Source: CAYYKK01 sp046351395
GTDB lineage: Bacteria; Myxococcota_A; Polyangia; Polyangiales; Polyangiaceae
NCBI GenBank assembly: GCA_046351395.1
Contig: JAXLYP010000013.1
Span: forward strand, 124,001 to 188,000
Direction: 5' to 3'
DNA: 64,000 nt
Part shown: positions 52,195 through 61,619 of the stretch, in pieces
Numbering within the stretch: the stretch's first letter is position 1
Layout: every line of letters begins with the position of its first letter
Made by a program: the position numbers and the translations under genes
Notes under the pieces: model-generated
The model's input: only the letters and a program-made list of their open reading frames with translations
Databases searched by the model: none
Told to the model about the DNA's origin: nothing

Positions 52195-54332
52195 TCAGCG
52201 GGACATGGGTGGTGTGTCGTCCCGGCCGAGCAGCTCCTCCATCGCCCGCACGAGGTCGTCGACCCGGAGGGGCTTCGCCAGGTAGCGCGCGAACCCCGCG
52301 CGAGCGGCGCGCCGCTTGTCCCACCGGGAGGCTTCGGAGGCGAGGCCGATGACGGGGATCGCGCGGGTTTCGGCCGCGCTCCGGAGGCGTCGGAGGGCCT
52401 CGAAGCCGCTCATGCCCGGCAACTGGACGTCGATGACGACCAGGCTCGGCCGGTGAGAGCGGATGAGCTCGAGCCCGATATCCGCGCTCGGCGCGACGAC
52501 CAGCTCGAGTCCGCCGAGATCTTCGACGAGCGCCGCGAGGAGCGCCACGTTCGCTGGATTGTCGTCGATACAGACGATCGTGGACCGTCGCGACCCGGCC
52601 GCCAAGTCCACCTCGAGGTCGATCGAAGGGCTCACGACCTGGGACGCGGCGGGCAGCTCCACCCAGAACTCGACCCCGGTCGAGCGTGCTCGAGACGACT
52701 CTGCCCGCCATCCGCTCCGCGAGGCGCTGGTCACGGCGAGCCCGACCCCCGTTCCATCGATGGGGTGCGTTCTCGTCCCGCGCGCTGGAACGGTTCGAAG
52801 ACCTCGTCGACATTGGTCGGGCGCGATGCCGATGCCGTCGTCGAGGACGGTGATCCGCACCTCGTCGTCGCCGACGCGGCGCGCACGAACACGGCGCGAC
52901 CGCCCGGCCTTCCGTACTTGATCGCGTTCGAGCCGAAATGGATGAGGATCTGTGTGACCGCGCTCGGTCCGCGGTCACGCGCGGCGCCTCCCGGAGGTCC
53001 TCGGCGCGGACGAGCGAGATGTCCGTCTTCGCCGCCATCGGCGCGAGCGTCGCGATGGCCTCGGCGATGACGCCGTGCACGCTCACGGGCTCGAGCCTGA
53101 CCGCGAGAGCTCCTTGACTCGATCTTCGAGTCGAGGAGATCGTTGATCCCCACCCGAATCACGTGCTCGAGCCGCGCCGACTGGCGCTCGTCGAGGGGGC
53201 GCTTCTGGTCTCGCAGGAGGAGCTGCGCGAACCCGAGGATGGCGTTGAGCGGCGTGCGGGCTCGTGTCCGACGAAGAGAGGAGCTCGCTCTTCGCAGCCA
53301 ACGCCGCGTCCGCGGCGCGCCGCGCCTCCTCGAGGCGCGCGTGCGCTCGGCGACGCGCAGCTCAGGCTCGCGGTTGACCTCGGCGGCGCGCCGCGGAGCG
53401 CCGCGCCTCCTCCTCGCCCTCGCGGCGCGCCGTCACGTCCACGACCTTCGTCAGCACGTGCCGCCCCCAGCCGATGTCGACTCGGGTGATGTACAGCGCG
53501 AGCACTTGGCGGTCGCCCGAGCGTGTGACGCGCGTGCACTCGAGCCCGCGGACCACGCCCTCCGTCTGGGCAGCAGACGCACCCGCGCTGCGAGGTCGGG
53601 CTCCACGAACCCGAGGTCGACGCCGGGCCGCCCGACCACGTCCGCGCGCGTGCTCTCAGGCCTTCTGCAGGAACGCCTCGTTCACGTCCGCGAGGACGGC
53701 GCGTCCGGCATCCGCGTGAGGGCGATCGCGATGGGGGAGGTGTGGAAGAGTGCCATGTACTTCCGCTCGAGCTCCCTCCGCTCCTGATCCAGGAGCGCTC
53801 GATCAATCACGTCCGCGGCCTGACGCGCGAGGAGATCGAGGAGCGCGAGGACGAACGCGTCCGGGCGGAAGGGCGTTCGGTAGTGGGTCGACAGCACGCC
53901 CACGCCCCTCCCCGAGCGGCTGAGTAGCGGCGTCGATTGGACCGCCCTCACGCCAGCGCGCCGTTGATTCTCGAGCGCTTCCGTGTCCGCGAAGTAGGGG
54001 CTCGCCTCGACGTCCTCGATCACGATGCGGTGGCCGCGCTCCAGCGCCAGCGCCCACGTCCCCCGCCCCGAGGCGAGCGCGTGCGCGTCGTCCAGCCACC
54101 CATCGGGGAGGCCGCGCTGCGCGGCGACGCGCAAGCTCGACGTCTCGCGATCCACGATCTGGATGCTCGCGGAGTCCGCGTTCGATATCGCGATCGCCAC
54201 CTCCACGACGTCCGCGAGGACGGGCGACAACGCGCCCCCGTCGGGCCAATGGAGGAACGAGAGCCTCTGGAGATGGGTGATGTTCTCGCCCAGGTCGAGT
54301 GCCTGAGCGCTGCTGCCCGCGCCTTCCATCAT
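52195..54332 (-). pseudogene. Hybrid histidine kinase (GAF-PAS-HisKA-HATPase-REC), many frameshifts
   Basis: From ATG 54332 a GAF domain is intact (SADSASIQIVDRETSSLRVA to about 53720). The PAS part then changes frame several times (DVNEAFLQKA; DRQVLALYITRVDIGWGRHV), and the HisKA region is scrambled around 53270, where the expected HELRTPLNA motif is lost. The ATP-binding part is shifted again near 52860. From 52860 to 52195 the frame is clean, with a receiver domain (CIDDNPANVALL, VVIDVQLPGMSG). At least five single-base indels in 1.2 kb. Either a real decayed gene or a locally poor consensus; no intact kinase can be made from it. Confidence 0.75.
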
Positions 54333-54440
54333 CGCATTACCTTCGACTCCGCTCGAGATGGGGCGCGGAGGTCGCCCTTCGGGGGGCGGCGCTCGGCGCG
54401 AGCCGCGGAAGGAGCTTGAGCGGGGCTCACGCGCGACCGC

Positions 54441-54881
54441 TCAATCGACGCCCAGGCCGAGCTGCGCCCTCGCGGAGACGGAGAGCTCTGACAGGTTCGA
54501 GGGGTCCGCGGCGACGACGCGCATGACGTCGTCGAAGTCGAGGGTCCCGACGAGTCGTCCGTCCGTCACGACCGCGGCGCACCGGCGCTGCTCGCGGAGC
54601 AGCGCGCGGATCGTCTCCGCGACGTCGTCGTGCGTCTCGACGGTGCGGACCCCGGAGAACCGTATATCGCCGACCGTGAGCCCATTGGTTCGCGGCGCGG
54701 TGCGTAGGACGATCGACGCGAGGATGTCGCGCTCGGTGAGGACGCCGATGGGGACTTCGTGCTCGTCGACCACCACGAGGTCCGTGGTGTGCTCGGTGAC
54801 GAAGCGACGAATGCCGGTCAGCAGCGGGTCTTCACGGCGGATCGTCGCGACGTCGCGCCTGCATATTTCACCTACACGCAT
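54441..54881 (-). CDS. CBS-domain-pair protein
   Basis: A 146-residue protein with two CBS motifs: VGEICRRDVATIRREDPLLT...DLVVVDEHEVPIGVLTERDI and VGDIRFSGVRTVETHDDVAE...CAAVVTDGRLVGTLDFDDVM. The tail SELSVSARAQLGLGVD is helical. ATG 54881 is preceded by AAAGGACAG. It could share a transcript with the broken kinase downstream. Confidence 0.87.
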   Translation of the reverse strand: MRVGEICRRDVATIRREDPLLTGIRRFVTEHTTDLVVVDEHEVPIGVLTERDILASIVLRTAPRTNGLTVGDIRFSGVRTVETHDDVAETIRALLREQRRCAAVVTDGRLVGTLDFDDVMRVVAADPSNLSELSVSARAQLGLGVD

Positions 54882-55022
54882 GGGCTGTCCTTTCGCGGCG
54901 ACTTGGAGGGGGCGCGACTCGAGCGCGGCGAGCCCCGTCCGCAGGCCCGCGAGGCGTCCCTCGCGCTCGTCCGGACCCTGCTGTTGGGGCTTTCGGGGCT
55001 GGTTGGGGCTCGGTGGGGCCAT

Positions 55023-55038
55023 TGCAGGCCGTGTTCCA
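55023..55038 (-). promoter_or_regulatory. Weak sigma-54-like element (CBS gene)
   Basis: Minus strand TGGAACACGGCCTGCA, 142 nt before ATG 54881; weakest of the set in both match and distance. Confidence 0.3.
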
Positions 55039-55145
55039 CACGGCCTGCGGCAGACCGGGCGGACTCGTCGCGATCGAGCCGAACGACCGCACGCGCGAGC
55101 TTGCGCGGACGCGCAGGACCTGCGCTGGCGCGAACGAGGAGGGCC

Positions 55146-55391
55146 TCACGTCCCACGGCGCGCCGTGCTCTCGCCCGAACCCTGCGGCTTGCCGGCGGGC
55201 GCCGGGGGAGGCGGAGGACCGACGGGCGGCGCTTGGGTCGCTCGATCGCGGACGTCGACCGACCGAGCACTCGCTGGCTCACACAGACAAAGCTCGGCTT
55301 GAGGGATGTTGCGCGTCACCCCCTCGATGTACTCGCCGTAGATCGTGGGGCGCAGCTTTCCACAGCGCGGACATCGTTCGAGGTCGTGCAT
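55146..55391 (-). CDS. Small zinc-ribbon-like protein
   Basis: An 81-residue protein. CPRCGK near residue 7 and CLC near residue 35 could form a zinc ribbon; the rest is Pro-rich and disordered. ATG 55391 is placed 12 nt after a sigma-54-like element. No family is recognised. Confidence 0.55.
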   Translation of the reverse strand: MHDLERCPRCGKLRPTIYGEYIEGVTRNIPQAELCLCEPASARSVDVRDRATQAPPVGPPPPPAPAGKPQGSGESTARRGT

Positions 55392-55402
55392 GGGGACCCG
55401 AG

Positions 55403-55418
55403 AGCACGCGCCATGCCC
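55403..55418 (-). promoter_or_regulatory. Sigma-54-like element (81-residue protein)
   Basis: Minus strand GGGCATGGCGCGTGCT, 12 nt before ATG 55391. Confidence 0.45.
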
Positions 55419-55432
55419 CGTCGTGTTGGAGG

Positions 55433-55930
55433 TCAGAAGCGGAGCGCGAGGCCCGCGCCGCCCGGAGCGGGCACGACCTCGAGCGACACGGCGGAGACGG
55501 TCGGCTCCGCAGCTCGGGGACCGACCTGGGACACGATCGCGCCGCCGATGGCGAGGAGGCCCCCGACGGACAACGTCACCGCGCCCGCGACGACCAGCGC
55601 GTCGTTCGAGGTCCCGTCACACGCGCTCGAGGTGCCCATGGCGGCGCACGTCGCGCTCCCCGAGAACAGCGCGGTCGTGAGTACGGCCGCGCCCACCGTC
55701 GCGGTGACGATCCCGCCGATGGCCATCGCGCGGCCGACGATCTCCTGCGTCGTCTGCCGCGGCGCGAGCGCCGCGGCGGCGGCGGGAGCGGCCGGCGGCG
55801 TGGAGCCGGCGCTGGGCGACTGCGCGGGATCCGCGTGCGCCACGGCGGGTGCCATGAGCGCGATGGTGAAGACGGCGAAGGACGCGCGTCGCGCTCGTTT
55901 CGCGGCTCGGCTCGGTCGGCGCTCGATCAT
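55433..55930 (-). CDS. Secreted/membrane protein with paired Gly-rich helices
   Basis: A 165-residue protein with a signal peptide (FAVFTIALMAPAVAHA), a Pro/Ala linker and two Gly-rich hydrophobic helices (AMAIGGIVTATVGAAVLTTA and AGAVTLSVGGLLAIGGAIVS) separated by a short loop with two Cys (ATCAAMGTSSAC). This architecture is frequent in myxobacterial envelope proteins of unknown function. ATG 55930 has AGGAG upstream. Confidence 0.65.
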   Translation of the reverse strand: MIERRPSRAAKRARRASFAVFTIALMAPAVAHADPAQSPSAGSTPPAAPAAAAALAPRQTTQEIVGRAMAIGGIVTATVGAAVLTTALFSGSATCAAMGTSSACDGTSNDALVVAGAVTLSVGGLLAIGGAIVSQVGPRAAEPTVSAVSLEVVPAPGGAGLALRF

Positions 55931-55947
55931 CTCGTGGCTCCTCGGGA

Positions 55948-56319
55948 TCAGCTCGCGGCCTTGATGGGGGGCGGCCCACCCGCTGCGCTCGGAGGCGGGG
56001 CCGCCGGCCACGTCCCCGACGGCGTGGATACGCGGAGCGGGGAGGCGTAGCGGCTGAGGAGCCGGACACAGCGCTCCCGCAGCTCGAGCCACACGCACGT
56101 GAGCTCGAGCTCCGTGACCGCCGACCGCCGAGGCCAGTCATGGAAGTCGCGGCAGGCGGCCGCGAGCTCGCGGGCTTCGCGCGCCGCCTGGATGTCGAGC
56201 TTCGAGAGGACCTTCTCGCGCCGGAGCGCCCACGTATCGAGCGCGTTTGCCAGTCCCAGGGGTTCGAGCTTCAGCAAGGAAGACCTCCGCGGGGCCGCCC
56301 ATCGCAATGGGCGCGCCAT
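55948..56319 (-). CDS. Hypothetical protein
   Basis: A 123-residue protein. A helical core (VLSKLDIQAAREARELAAACRDF and VTELELTCVWLELRERCVRL) suggests a small four-helix protein; the C-terminus is Pro-rich. It ends 17 bp before the next gene and probably shares its transcript. The start is uncertain (ATG 56319 or a TTG further in). Confidence 0.5.
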   Translation of the reverse strand: MARPLRWAAPRRSSLLKLEPLGLANALDTWALRREKVLSKLDIQAAREARELAAACRDFHDWPRRSAVTELELTCVWLELRERCVRLLSRYASPLRVSTPSGTWPAAPPPSAAGGPPPIKAAS

Positions 56320-56444
56320 CGCGCTCGCCCTTCATTTTCTGGGGTTCTTGCGATGAGCCGCGCGCCCCTCGGCGCATCGGGTGCTGGGCCCCGCACCGAC
56401 TGCGTCGAGCCGCACCCATGCCCGCGCGCTCGACGTCGCCGCGA

Positions 56445-57110
56445 TCACCTCGGGCGAAGGTCGTCGGAGCTCCACGCCTCGCTCCCGATCAGCGGCACGA
56501 AGAACACGTCTCCGAGCGATCGCTTCTCGAATTGGTCCTCCGCGTGGCGCGTCACCAAGAGCAGCGCCTGCGCCGCCGGATCGGCGCCCACCGGCATCAC
56601 GAGCCGACCTCCGACCGCGAGCTCGGTGAGGAGGGCGCGCGGGATCACGGGGCCCCCGGCGGCGACCGAGATCGCGTCGAACGGCGCGAGGCTCGGCAGG
56701 CCGAGCGTACCGTCTCCGATCCGGACGTGTACGTTCGCGAACCCAAGCCGCGCGAGCCGCGCCGCGGCGGACCTCGCGAGGCTATCGACGCGTTCGACCG
56801 AGTGCACCTCGTGCGCGAGACGGCCGAGGATGGCCGCCGCGTACCCGGACCCCGTGCCCACGTCGAGGACGCGCTCGTCCCCTCGAAGCGCGAGCGCCTC
56901 GGCCATGAGCGCGACGACGTAGGGCTGCGAGATGGTCTGACCCTCGCCGATCGGCAGCGGGGTGTCGACGAACGCCTGGTCGCGGATCTCGTGCGGAACG
57001 AACGCGTCCCTCGGCACCTCCCGCATCGCGTCGAGCACGCGCGCCGAGTGGATCCCGTGACGCTGCAGCGTCGCGATCAGGGCGTCGAGCTGCGCCTTTC
57101 GATCGTCCAT
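56445..57110 (-). CDS. pcm: Protein-L-isoaspartate O-methyltransferase
   Basis: A 221-residue protein. The diagnostic PIGEGQTISQPYVVALMAEA (Pcm motif), SAM-binding VLDVGTGSGYAAAILG and the later SVAAGGPVIPRAL are all present. It repairs isoaspartyl residues in aged proteins, a common need in stationary or dormant cells. ATG 57110 follows a good sigma-54-like element by 11 nt. Gene symbol by family, not by tested function. Confidence 0.93.
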   Translation of the reverse strand: MDDRKAQLDALIATLQRHGIHSARVLDAMREVPRDAFVPHEIRDQAFVDTPLPIGEGQTISQPYVVALMAEALALRGDERVLDVGTGSGYAAAILGRLAHEVHSVERVDSLARSAAARLARLGFANVHVRIGDGTLGLPSLAPFDAISVAAGGPVIPRALLTELAVGGRLVMPVGADPAAQALLLVTRHAEDQFEKRSLGDVFFVPLIGSEAWSSDDLRPR

Positions 57111-57120
57111 GGCCCCCACC

Positions 57121-57136
57121 AGCAGCGCGCATGCCA
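57121..57136 (-). promoter_or_regulatory. Sigma-54-like element (pcm)
   Basis: Minus strand TGGCATGCGCGCTGCT, -12 TGC ends 11 nt before ATG 57110. Confidence 0.55.
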
Positions 57137-57148
57137 CCCGTCGAGGGC

Positions 57149-58135
57149 TCAGACGTCGCCGAGCTCGACGCGCGCGAGCTCCTCTCGGGCGAGGACGTTG
57201 ACGTCCACGCGATCGAACAGCAGCTCCGCGTCCTGGAAGTCGCCGCTCGGGAGGTGCCATATCGCCTGTGCGCGGCGCGCGAACCGGCGCCCCGCGCCGC
57301 TCGCCCAATCCGTCACGGGCACAGACCAGCGAGCCCGGGTCCAGGCCGACGGAGGCGGCGCGGAGGGGCGCCCCTCCCTGCCGCCCGGAGCGGTCGGCGC
57401 GAAATAGCGGTCTTCGCTGCTGACCTCCGTCACCGCTCCGCGCGGGTCCACGACGACGCGCGCCGATACGCTCCACCCGTGGTCCCGAAGCTCGACGTCG
57501 AACGCGCTCTCGTTCACGGCGATCCACCGGGTCGCGGCGCCGAGCAACAGGGAGGGCGCGAGCAACATCGCGTCGCTCACGAACGACGAGAGCTCTCCGA
57601 GGGTGACGAAGTCGTGATCCTCGTCGACGACGCTGAACGTGTCGAGGACGCGCCCGAACACGCGGCCTCGACCTTCCGTGTAGAGGTCGCGAACGAGCAT
57701 GGGCACCACGTGCCCGTACCGGAGTCGCCGCTGGAAGCTGCGCGCGATGGGGTCCCGCGCGTCGTACTGCCAGGTCTCGCAGTGCATCCAGGGCTTCGCC
57801 GCGGACACGCGAAACACGCCCATGGCGTGCGCTCGTACCGACCATACGCGCGGTAGCCCGACGGCGCCCGCGAACGCGAAGCAACGACGAGCGGGCTCCG
57901 GGAGCGCCTCGACGTCGGCGGGGGTGATGATGGGCGCGTCGCACGGCTGCGCGCCGATCCGGGCTTGCTCGAGCTCGCGCATGAACCGCGACCGCATCCG
58001 ACGCGAGGGCATGAATCCCATGGGTTCGGAGAGGTGCCGGGCGAAGTTGGCGTCGAACATGCGAGCGACCTGGAGCAGCTCGCATGCCACGCTTGGATCC
58101 ACCTTTCGCGCTCCTCGGTCCCGCGCGAACGCCAT
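57149..58135 (-). CDS. DUF6544-like protein
   Basis: A 328-residue protein. The order of blocks (PEPARRCFAFAGAVGLPRVW, FRVSAAKPWMHCETWQYDAR, VPMLVRDLYTEGRGRVFGRV and GELSSFVSDAMLLAPSLL) fits the DUF6544 family, of unknown function. No signal peptide or membrane segment. ATG 58135 was chosen over a longer Arg-rich extension. The region 58136-58417 upstream is non-coding with no clear element. Confidence 0.65.
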   Translation of the reverse strand: MAFARDRGARKVDPSVACELLQVARMFDANFARHLSEPMGFMPSRRMRSRFMRELEQARIGAQPCDAPIITPADVEALPEPARRCFAFAGAVGLPRVWSVRAHAMGVFRVSAAKPWMHCETWQYDARDPIARSFQRRLRYGHVVPMLVRDLYTEGRGRVFGRVLDTFSVVDEDHDFVTLGELSSFVSDAMLLAPSLLLGAATRWIAVNESAFDVELRDHGWSVSARVVVDPRGAVTEVSSEDRYFAPTAPGGREGRPSAPPPSAWTRARWSVPVTDWASGAGRRFARRAQAIWHLPSGDFQDAELLFDRVDVNVLAREELARVELGDV

Positions 58136-58417
58136 CGTGATCCAGTCGCCTCGATCTCGTACGCCGCGCGAACCCTCCGAGACGCGCGCTCGTGCTCGCG
58201 CCCCGCTCGCCCGCATTGTCTGCTATCTCGCCAGGTCAGCGCGCCCCATGCGGCGCAGCGCAAGAATTGCGGGAATTGGCAGTGGCGATGGTGCGCGGCG
58301 CTTCCATCGAAGACCATTGTCTGTCTGATCGCGCCCGGCCTGCGCGGAGCTCCCGAGCCGCTCGTGGTCCCACACGACGAGGAGCGGCGACGGGGAGCGG
58401 GCGGCAGCGTCACCGGT

Positions 58418-59533
58418 TCAAGCGGCGGCGGCGATGGGGTGTCGGCCGCGGTGCTTGGACGCGTAGACGGCGGCGTCTCGCAGGGACGCGAGCTGCTGGA
58501 TGGTCTCTCCCGTGATGAGCCCCCGCACGCGCCCGTCCGCGAGGACGACGATCGCGTGCGCCGGGGCGCCCTGGAGCTTCGTGAGCACGCCCTCGATGGG
58601 CTCACGCAGATCCGCGGCCTCGATGCGGGGGTCCATGACCTCCGACACGCGCGCGGTCGGACCGGAGAGCGCGAGGCCTTCGACGAGCCGTGCCCCCGTC
58701 AACACGCCGACGACGCGGCCCGCAGCGTCGACCACGGGGAAGTCCCGGTGTCCGTGGGCGATCGTGAGCCGCGCGGCCGCGTCGAGCGTGTCCTCGGGGA
58801 GCAACGGATCGCACGCCGTGAGCATCGCGTACTCGAGCGGGAGTCCTCGGAGCGACGCCTCGAGCTCGAGGCTCGCGAGCTCGGCGGCGGCGCCGATCCA
58901 GATGAAGAGCGCGATCACCACGAGCATCGAGCTCGCGAAGAGGCCCACGAAGCCGATCACGTACGCGAAGCCTTGCCCGATCCGCGCGGCGATGCGCGTC
59001 GCCCGCAGCCGGTCACCCCGCAGCGCGAGCGCGGCCCGGAGCACGCGCCCGCCGTCCATGGGGAACGCGGGGAGGAGGTTGAACGCCGCCAGCGCGACGT
59101 TCACGTAGAGCAGGCTCGTGAGGAGCGGAGGGGACGCGAGATCCACGGCGACGATGGGCTTTCCGAGCGCGGCATGGACCGCGAGGAGCACGGCTGCGAG
59201 CACGACGTTGACCGCGGGTCCGGCGAGGGCGACGACGAGCTCCTGCCGTGGCTTCTCGGGCATCCTCTCCAAGCGCGCGACGCCGCCGATCGGCAAGAGC
59301 GTGATGTCGAGCGTTCGGATCCCGAACCGCCGCGCGGCGAGCGCGTGACCGAGCTCGTGGAGCACGATGATCGAGAACAAGAGGAGCACGAACGCGATCG
59401 ACGCGAGGACGGCGCCGAGCGTCCCCGTCCGAGCGAAGGCCGCGCCGGCCTGCCAGAGCACCAAGAGCCCGAACAGCACGTGAACGCGGATCTCGATCCC
59501 GAACACGCGCACCAACTTGTAGGACCAGCTCAT
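58418..59533 (-). CDS. Site-2 protease (M50) with C-terminal CBS pair
   Basis: A 371-residue intramembrane metalloprotease. Zinc site HELGH in a helix (LFSIIVLHELGHALAARRFG, about residue 59) and the third ligand in NLLPAFPMDGGRVLRAALAL (about 157), several hydrophobic helices, then a CBS pair (about 235-360, LEYAMLTACDPLLPEDTLDA...DFPVVDAAGRVVGVLTGARL). CBS-fused S2P enzymes cleave membrane-bound regulators, with adenylate sensing as a proposed control. Last gene of a five-gene unit. Confidence 0.9.
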   Translation of the reverse strand: MSWSYKLVRVFGIEIRVHVLFGLLVLWQAGAAFARTGTLGAVLASIAFVLLLFSIIVLHELGHALAARRFGIRTLDITLLPIGGVARLERMPEKPRQELVVALAGPAVNVVLAAVLLAVHAALGKPIVAVDLASPPLLTSLLYVNVALAAFNLLPAFPMDGGRVLRAALALRGDRLRATRIAARIGQGFAYVIGFVGLFASSMLVVIALFIWIGAAAELASLELEASLRGLPLEYAMLTACDPLLPEDTLDAAARLTIAHGHRDFPVVDAAGRVVGVLTGARLVEGLALSGPTARVSEVMDPRIEAADLREPIEGVLTKLQGAPAHAIVVLADGRVRGLITGETIQQLASLRDAAVYASKHRGRHPIAAAA

Positions 59534-59567
59534 CCGCGTAACGGCTGCAACCGCCGTACCCGGCCGT

Positions 59568-60386
59568 TCACCGCGCGTGGGACGGAAGCTCGCCCCGCTC
59601 GTGGGAGGACGGAGCGGCTAGATAGGAGCGGAACGCGACGAGGAGCTTCGACACGTGCCACCCGTCCACGTAGCGGTGATCGAACGTCGCGCAGATCGGG
59701 ACGATGGGACGCACGTGGACCGCGCCGTCGATCGCTACCGGCTTCTCCGTGATCTCACCGACGAGCACCAGCACGGGCACGTTGTACATCCACGAGATCG
59801 GCGCGAAGCCCGACGGGAGCCCGAACATGCCGACGCTCGTCACGATCGCGCTGCCGAACGGGCTCGCGCGGAGCCCCAGGGAAGGAATGGAGTGGGCGCG
59901 CTCCCCGGCCACGAACGCGGACACGCGCAGCGCGACCCGGAGCATCGCCTTCGGGAGGCGCTCGAGCAGAGCTTTGGACTTCGCGAGATCCGGGTCGTCG
60001 CCCGCGCGGAGGCGCTTCGCGCGGTCGGTGAGCTCGCGCGCGACGTCGCGCGCGGACTTGCGATCGGCGTTCGCGATCTTCACCCCCGAGAGCTCGCGCC
60101 CCGCGGCGACCGACGTGATGAAGAACACGTCGACGCTCTCGCGCGGGATCGCGTAGCCCCCCACGAGCCGCACGTTGACCTCCGGCACCTCCGCGAGCGC
60201 GATCGCGAGCGCGCGGCCCACGAGGTGGGTCACGGTGATCGGGTGGCCCGCCGCTCGCTCCGCCGCGAGATGCGCGGAGAGCGCCGTCGCGTCCACGTCC
60301 AACGACCCGTAGATCTGCGGGTCGTCTGGTCCGTGCCACATCGCGTCCGCGATGCGCCGCCAACCTCGCAAGCGCTCTCGCTTCAC
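59568..60386 (-). CDS. E2-type acyltransferase catalytic domain, stand-alone
   Basis: A 272-residue protein. It matches only the catalytic domain of 2-oxo acid dehydrogenase E2 enzymes: PEVNVRLVGGYAIPRESVDV and the active-site block ICATFDHRYVDGWHVSK (D-H-R-x2-D-G). Lipoyl and E1/E3-binding domains are absent, so it is probably not a dehydrogenase subunit. The GTG start at 60386 overlaps the universal stress gene stop (GTGA), so the two are translated together. Confidence 0.8.
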   Translation of the reverse strand: MKRERLRGWRRIADAMWHGPDDPQIYGSLDVDATALSAHLAAERAAGHPITVTHLVGRALAIALAEVPEVNVRLVGGYAIPRESVDVFFITSVAAGRELSGVKIANADRKSARDVARELTDRAKRLRAGDDPDLAKSKALLERLPKAMLRVALRVSAFVAGERAHSIPSLGLRASPFGSAIVTSVGMFGLPSGFAPISWMYNVPVLVLVGEITEKPVAIDGAVHVRPIVPICATFDHRYVDGWHVSKLLVAFRSYLAAPSSHERGELPSHAR

Positions 60387-60874
60387 GCGGGGTCCGTCGA
60401 CGGGGCAGGCAGGAGGCGCTGCTTCTGTTCCCGCTCCGCCTTCCCGGACAGCGTCAGCACGGGGATCGGCGACGTCCGCACGACGCGCTCCGCGACGCTC
60501 CCCATGAGGACGCGCGTGAGGCCGCGCCGGCCGTGCGTCCCCATCACGATCAGGTCGCACTTCCGACCGGTCGCGACGTCGAGGATCGCGTGGCGTGGCT
60601 CCGCCGTCACGAACACCCCGTCGACGCGCGGGTAGCGGAGCTTCGCCTCGGCGAGCGCCGCGTCGAACGACTTGCGCGCAGCATCCGACACGGCGGCGAC
60701 GGGCCAATGGATGCCCTCGCCGCTCAGCGCATAGTGCTCCGTCGGCACCCAGCTCGCGTGGAGGAGCGTGACAGTCGCGTCGAACTTCGAGGCGAGCGCG
60801 AGCGCGGTCTCGAGCGCGAGGTCCGAGGCCTCGCCGAAATCGATCGGAACCAGGATGTGCGCGAACTTCGTCAT
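60383..60874 (-). CDS. Universal stress protein (UspA family)
   Basis: A 163-residue protein. MTKFAHILVPIDFGEASDLA starts the fold; VMGTHGRRGLTRVLMGSVAERVV is the G-x2-G-x9-G(S/T) nucleotide site, intact, so an ATP-binding Usp. ATG 60874 has GGAG. It has its own sigma-54-like element in the gap after the BON gene. Confidence 0.93.
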   Translation of the reverse strand: MTKFAHILVPIDFGEASDLALETALALASKFDATVTLLHASWVPTEHYALSGEGIHWPVAAVSDAARKSFDAALAEAKLRYPRVDGVFVTAEPRHAILDVATGRKCDLIVMGTHGRRGLTRVLMGSVAERVVRTSPIPVLTLSGKAEREQKQRLLPAPSTDPA

Positions 60875-60896
60875 GGGGAGCTCCGCCCTTCCGTGG

Positions 60897-60912
60897 AGCA
60901 CGACGCGTGCCG
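60897..60912 (-). promoter_or_regulatory. Sigma-54-like element (universal stress gene)
   Basis: Minus strand CGGCACGCGTCGTGCT, a near-perfect match, 23 nt before ATG 60874 in the 49-bp gap between genes. Confidence 0.6.
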
Positions 60913-60923
60913 TCCTCGAGCGA

Positions 60924-61619
60924 TCAGCTTCGCGGCTCGACACGGAGCGCGCTCTCCACGGAGCGTACGCCCGACACGCTCTTCGCTGCGCCCTCGACGA
61001 CGAGGCGGTCCGCGGAGGTCGGGACGACGCCGCCGAGCTTCACGTCGGCGCCCGTCACGTCGACGGTCACCTCCCGCACGGAGCCGCTCGCGCGCTGCGC
61101 GATCGCTTCGCGCACCGCTTCCCGGAGGCGCTGCGGAGGGACGAGCAGCGTGGGCTCGACGACGATCTCGTCGCGCACGGCGCGCACTCCCACGACGTTC
61201 TGGATCGCGCGGTGCGCGTCCTCGCGCTCGGTGTAGGACTCCACCGTCCCCTCGAGCGTGACGACCCCGCCGGTCACGGTCGACCGGATCTTCTCGTCCG
61301 GGACGAGCACGTCCCACACGAGCGTCATGCGGACGGCGTGGGCGATGTCGGCGTCCGTGCGGACGTGCGCGTCCGGAGGGTTCACGACGATTTCGTTGGC
61401 GACGTCCAGCACGCCGTCGACTCGGTGCGCCGCCTCGTTCGCGGCGAGCCGCGCGGCCCAGCTGTCCACCTCGCCGGTGAGGGTGACGACGGCATCCCGC
61501 ACGATGACGCCGACGTCCGTCGCGCGGACGCGCTTGCTCCACCGGAGCTCCGCTTGGACGCTCGCCTGGAGCTCGTCGTCGGTGCGCCGCGCGGGGCCCG
61601 ATCCCTCGCGCTCAGGCAT
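60924..61619 (-). CDS. Triple BON-domain protein
   Basis: A 231-residue protein with three BON domains: VGVIVRDAVVTLTGEVDSWA, IRSTVTGGVVTLEGTVESYT and EVTVDVTGADVKLGGVVPTS, each followed by the A-x-x-V-x-G-V-x-x-V/A-x(n)-I helix-strand (HRVDGVLDVANEIVV). BON domains bind lipids or the envelope, but no signal peptide is seen, so the protein may be cytoplasmic like the Hsp20/BON stress proteins. The end of the CBS gene overlaps its start by 8 bp. Confidence 0.88.
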   Translation of the reverse strand: MPEREGSGPARRTDDELQASVQAELRWSKRVRATDVGVIVRDAVVTLTGEVDSWAARLAANEAAHRVDGVLDVANEIVVNPPDAHVRTDADIAHAVRMTLVWDVLVPDEKIRSTVTGGVVTLEGTVESYTEREDAHRAIQNVVGVRAVRDEIVVEPTLLVPPQRLREAVREAIAQRASGSVREVTVDVTGADVKLGGVVPTSADRLVVEGAAKSVSGVRSVESALRVEPRS

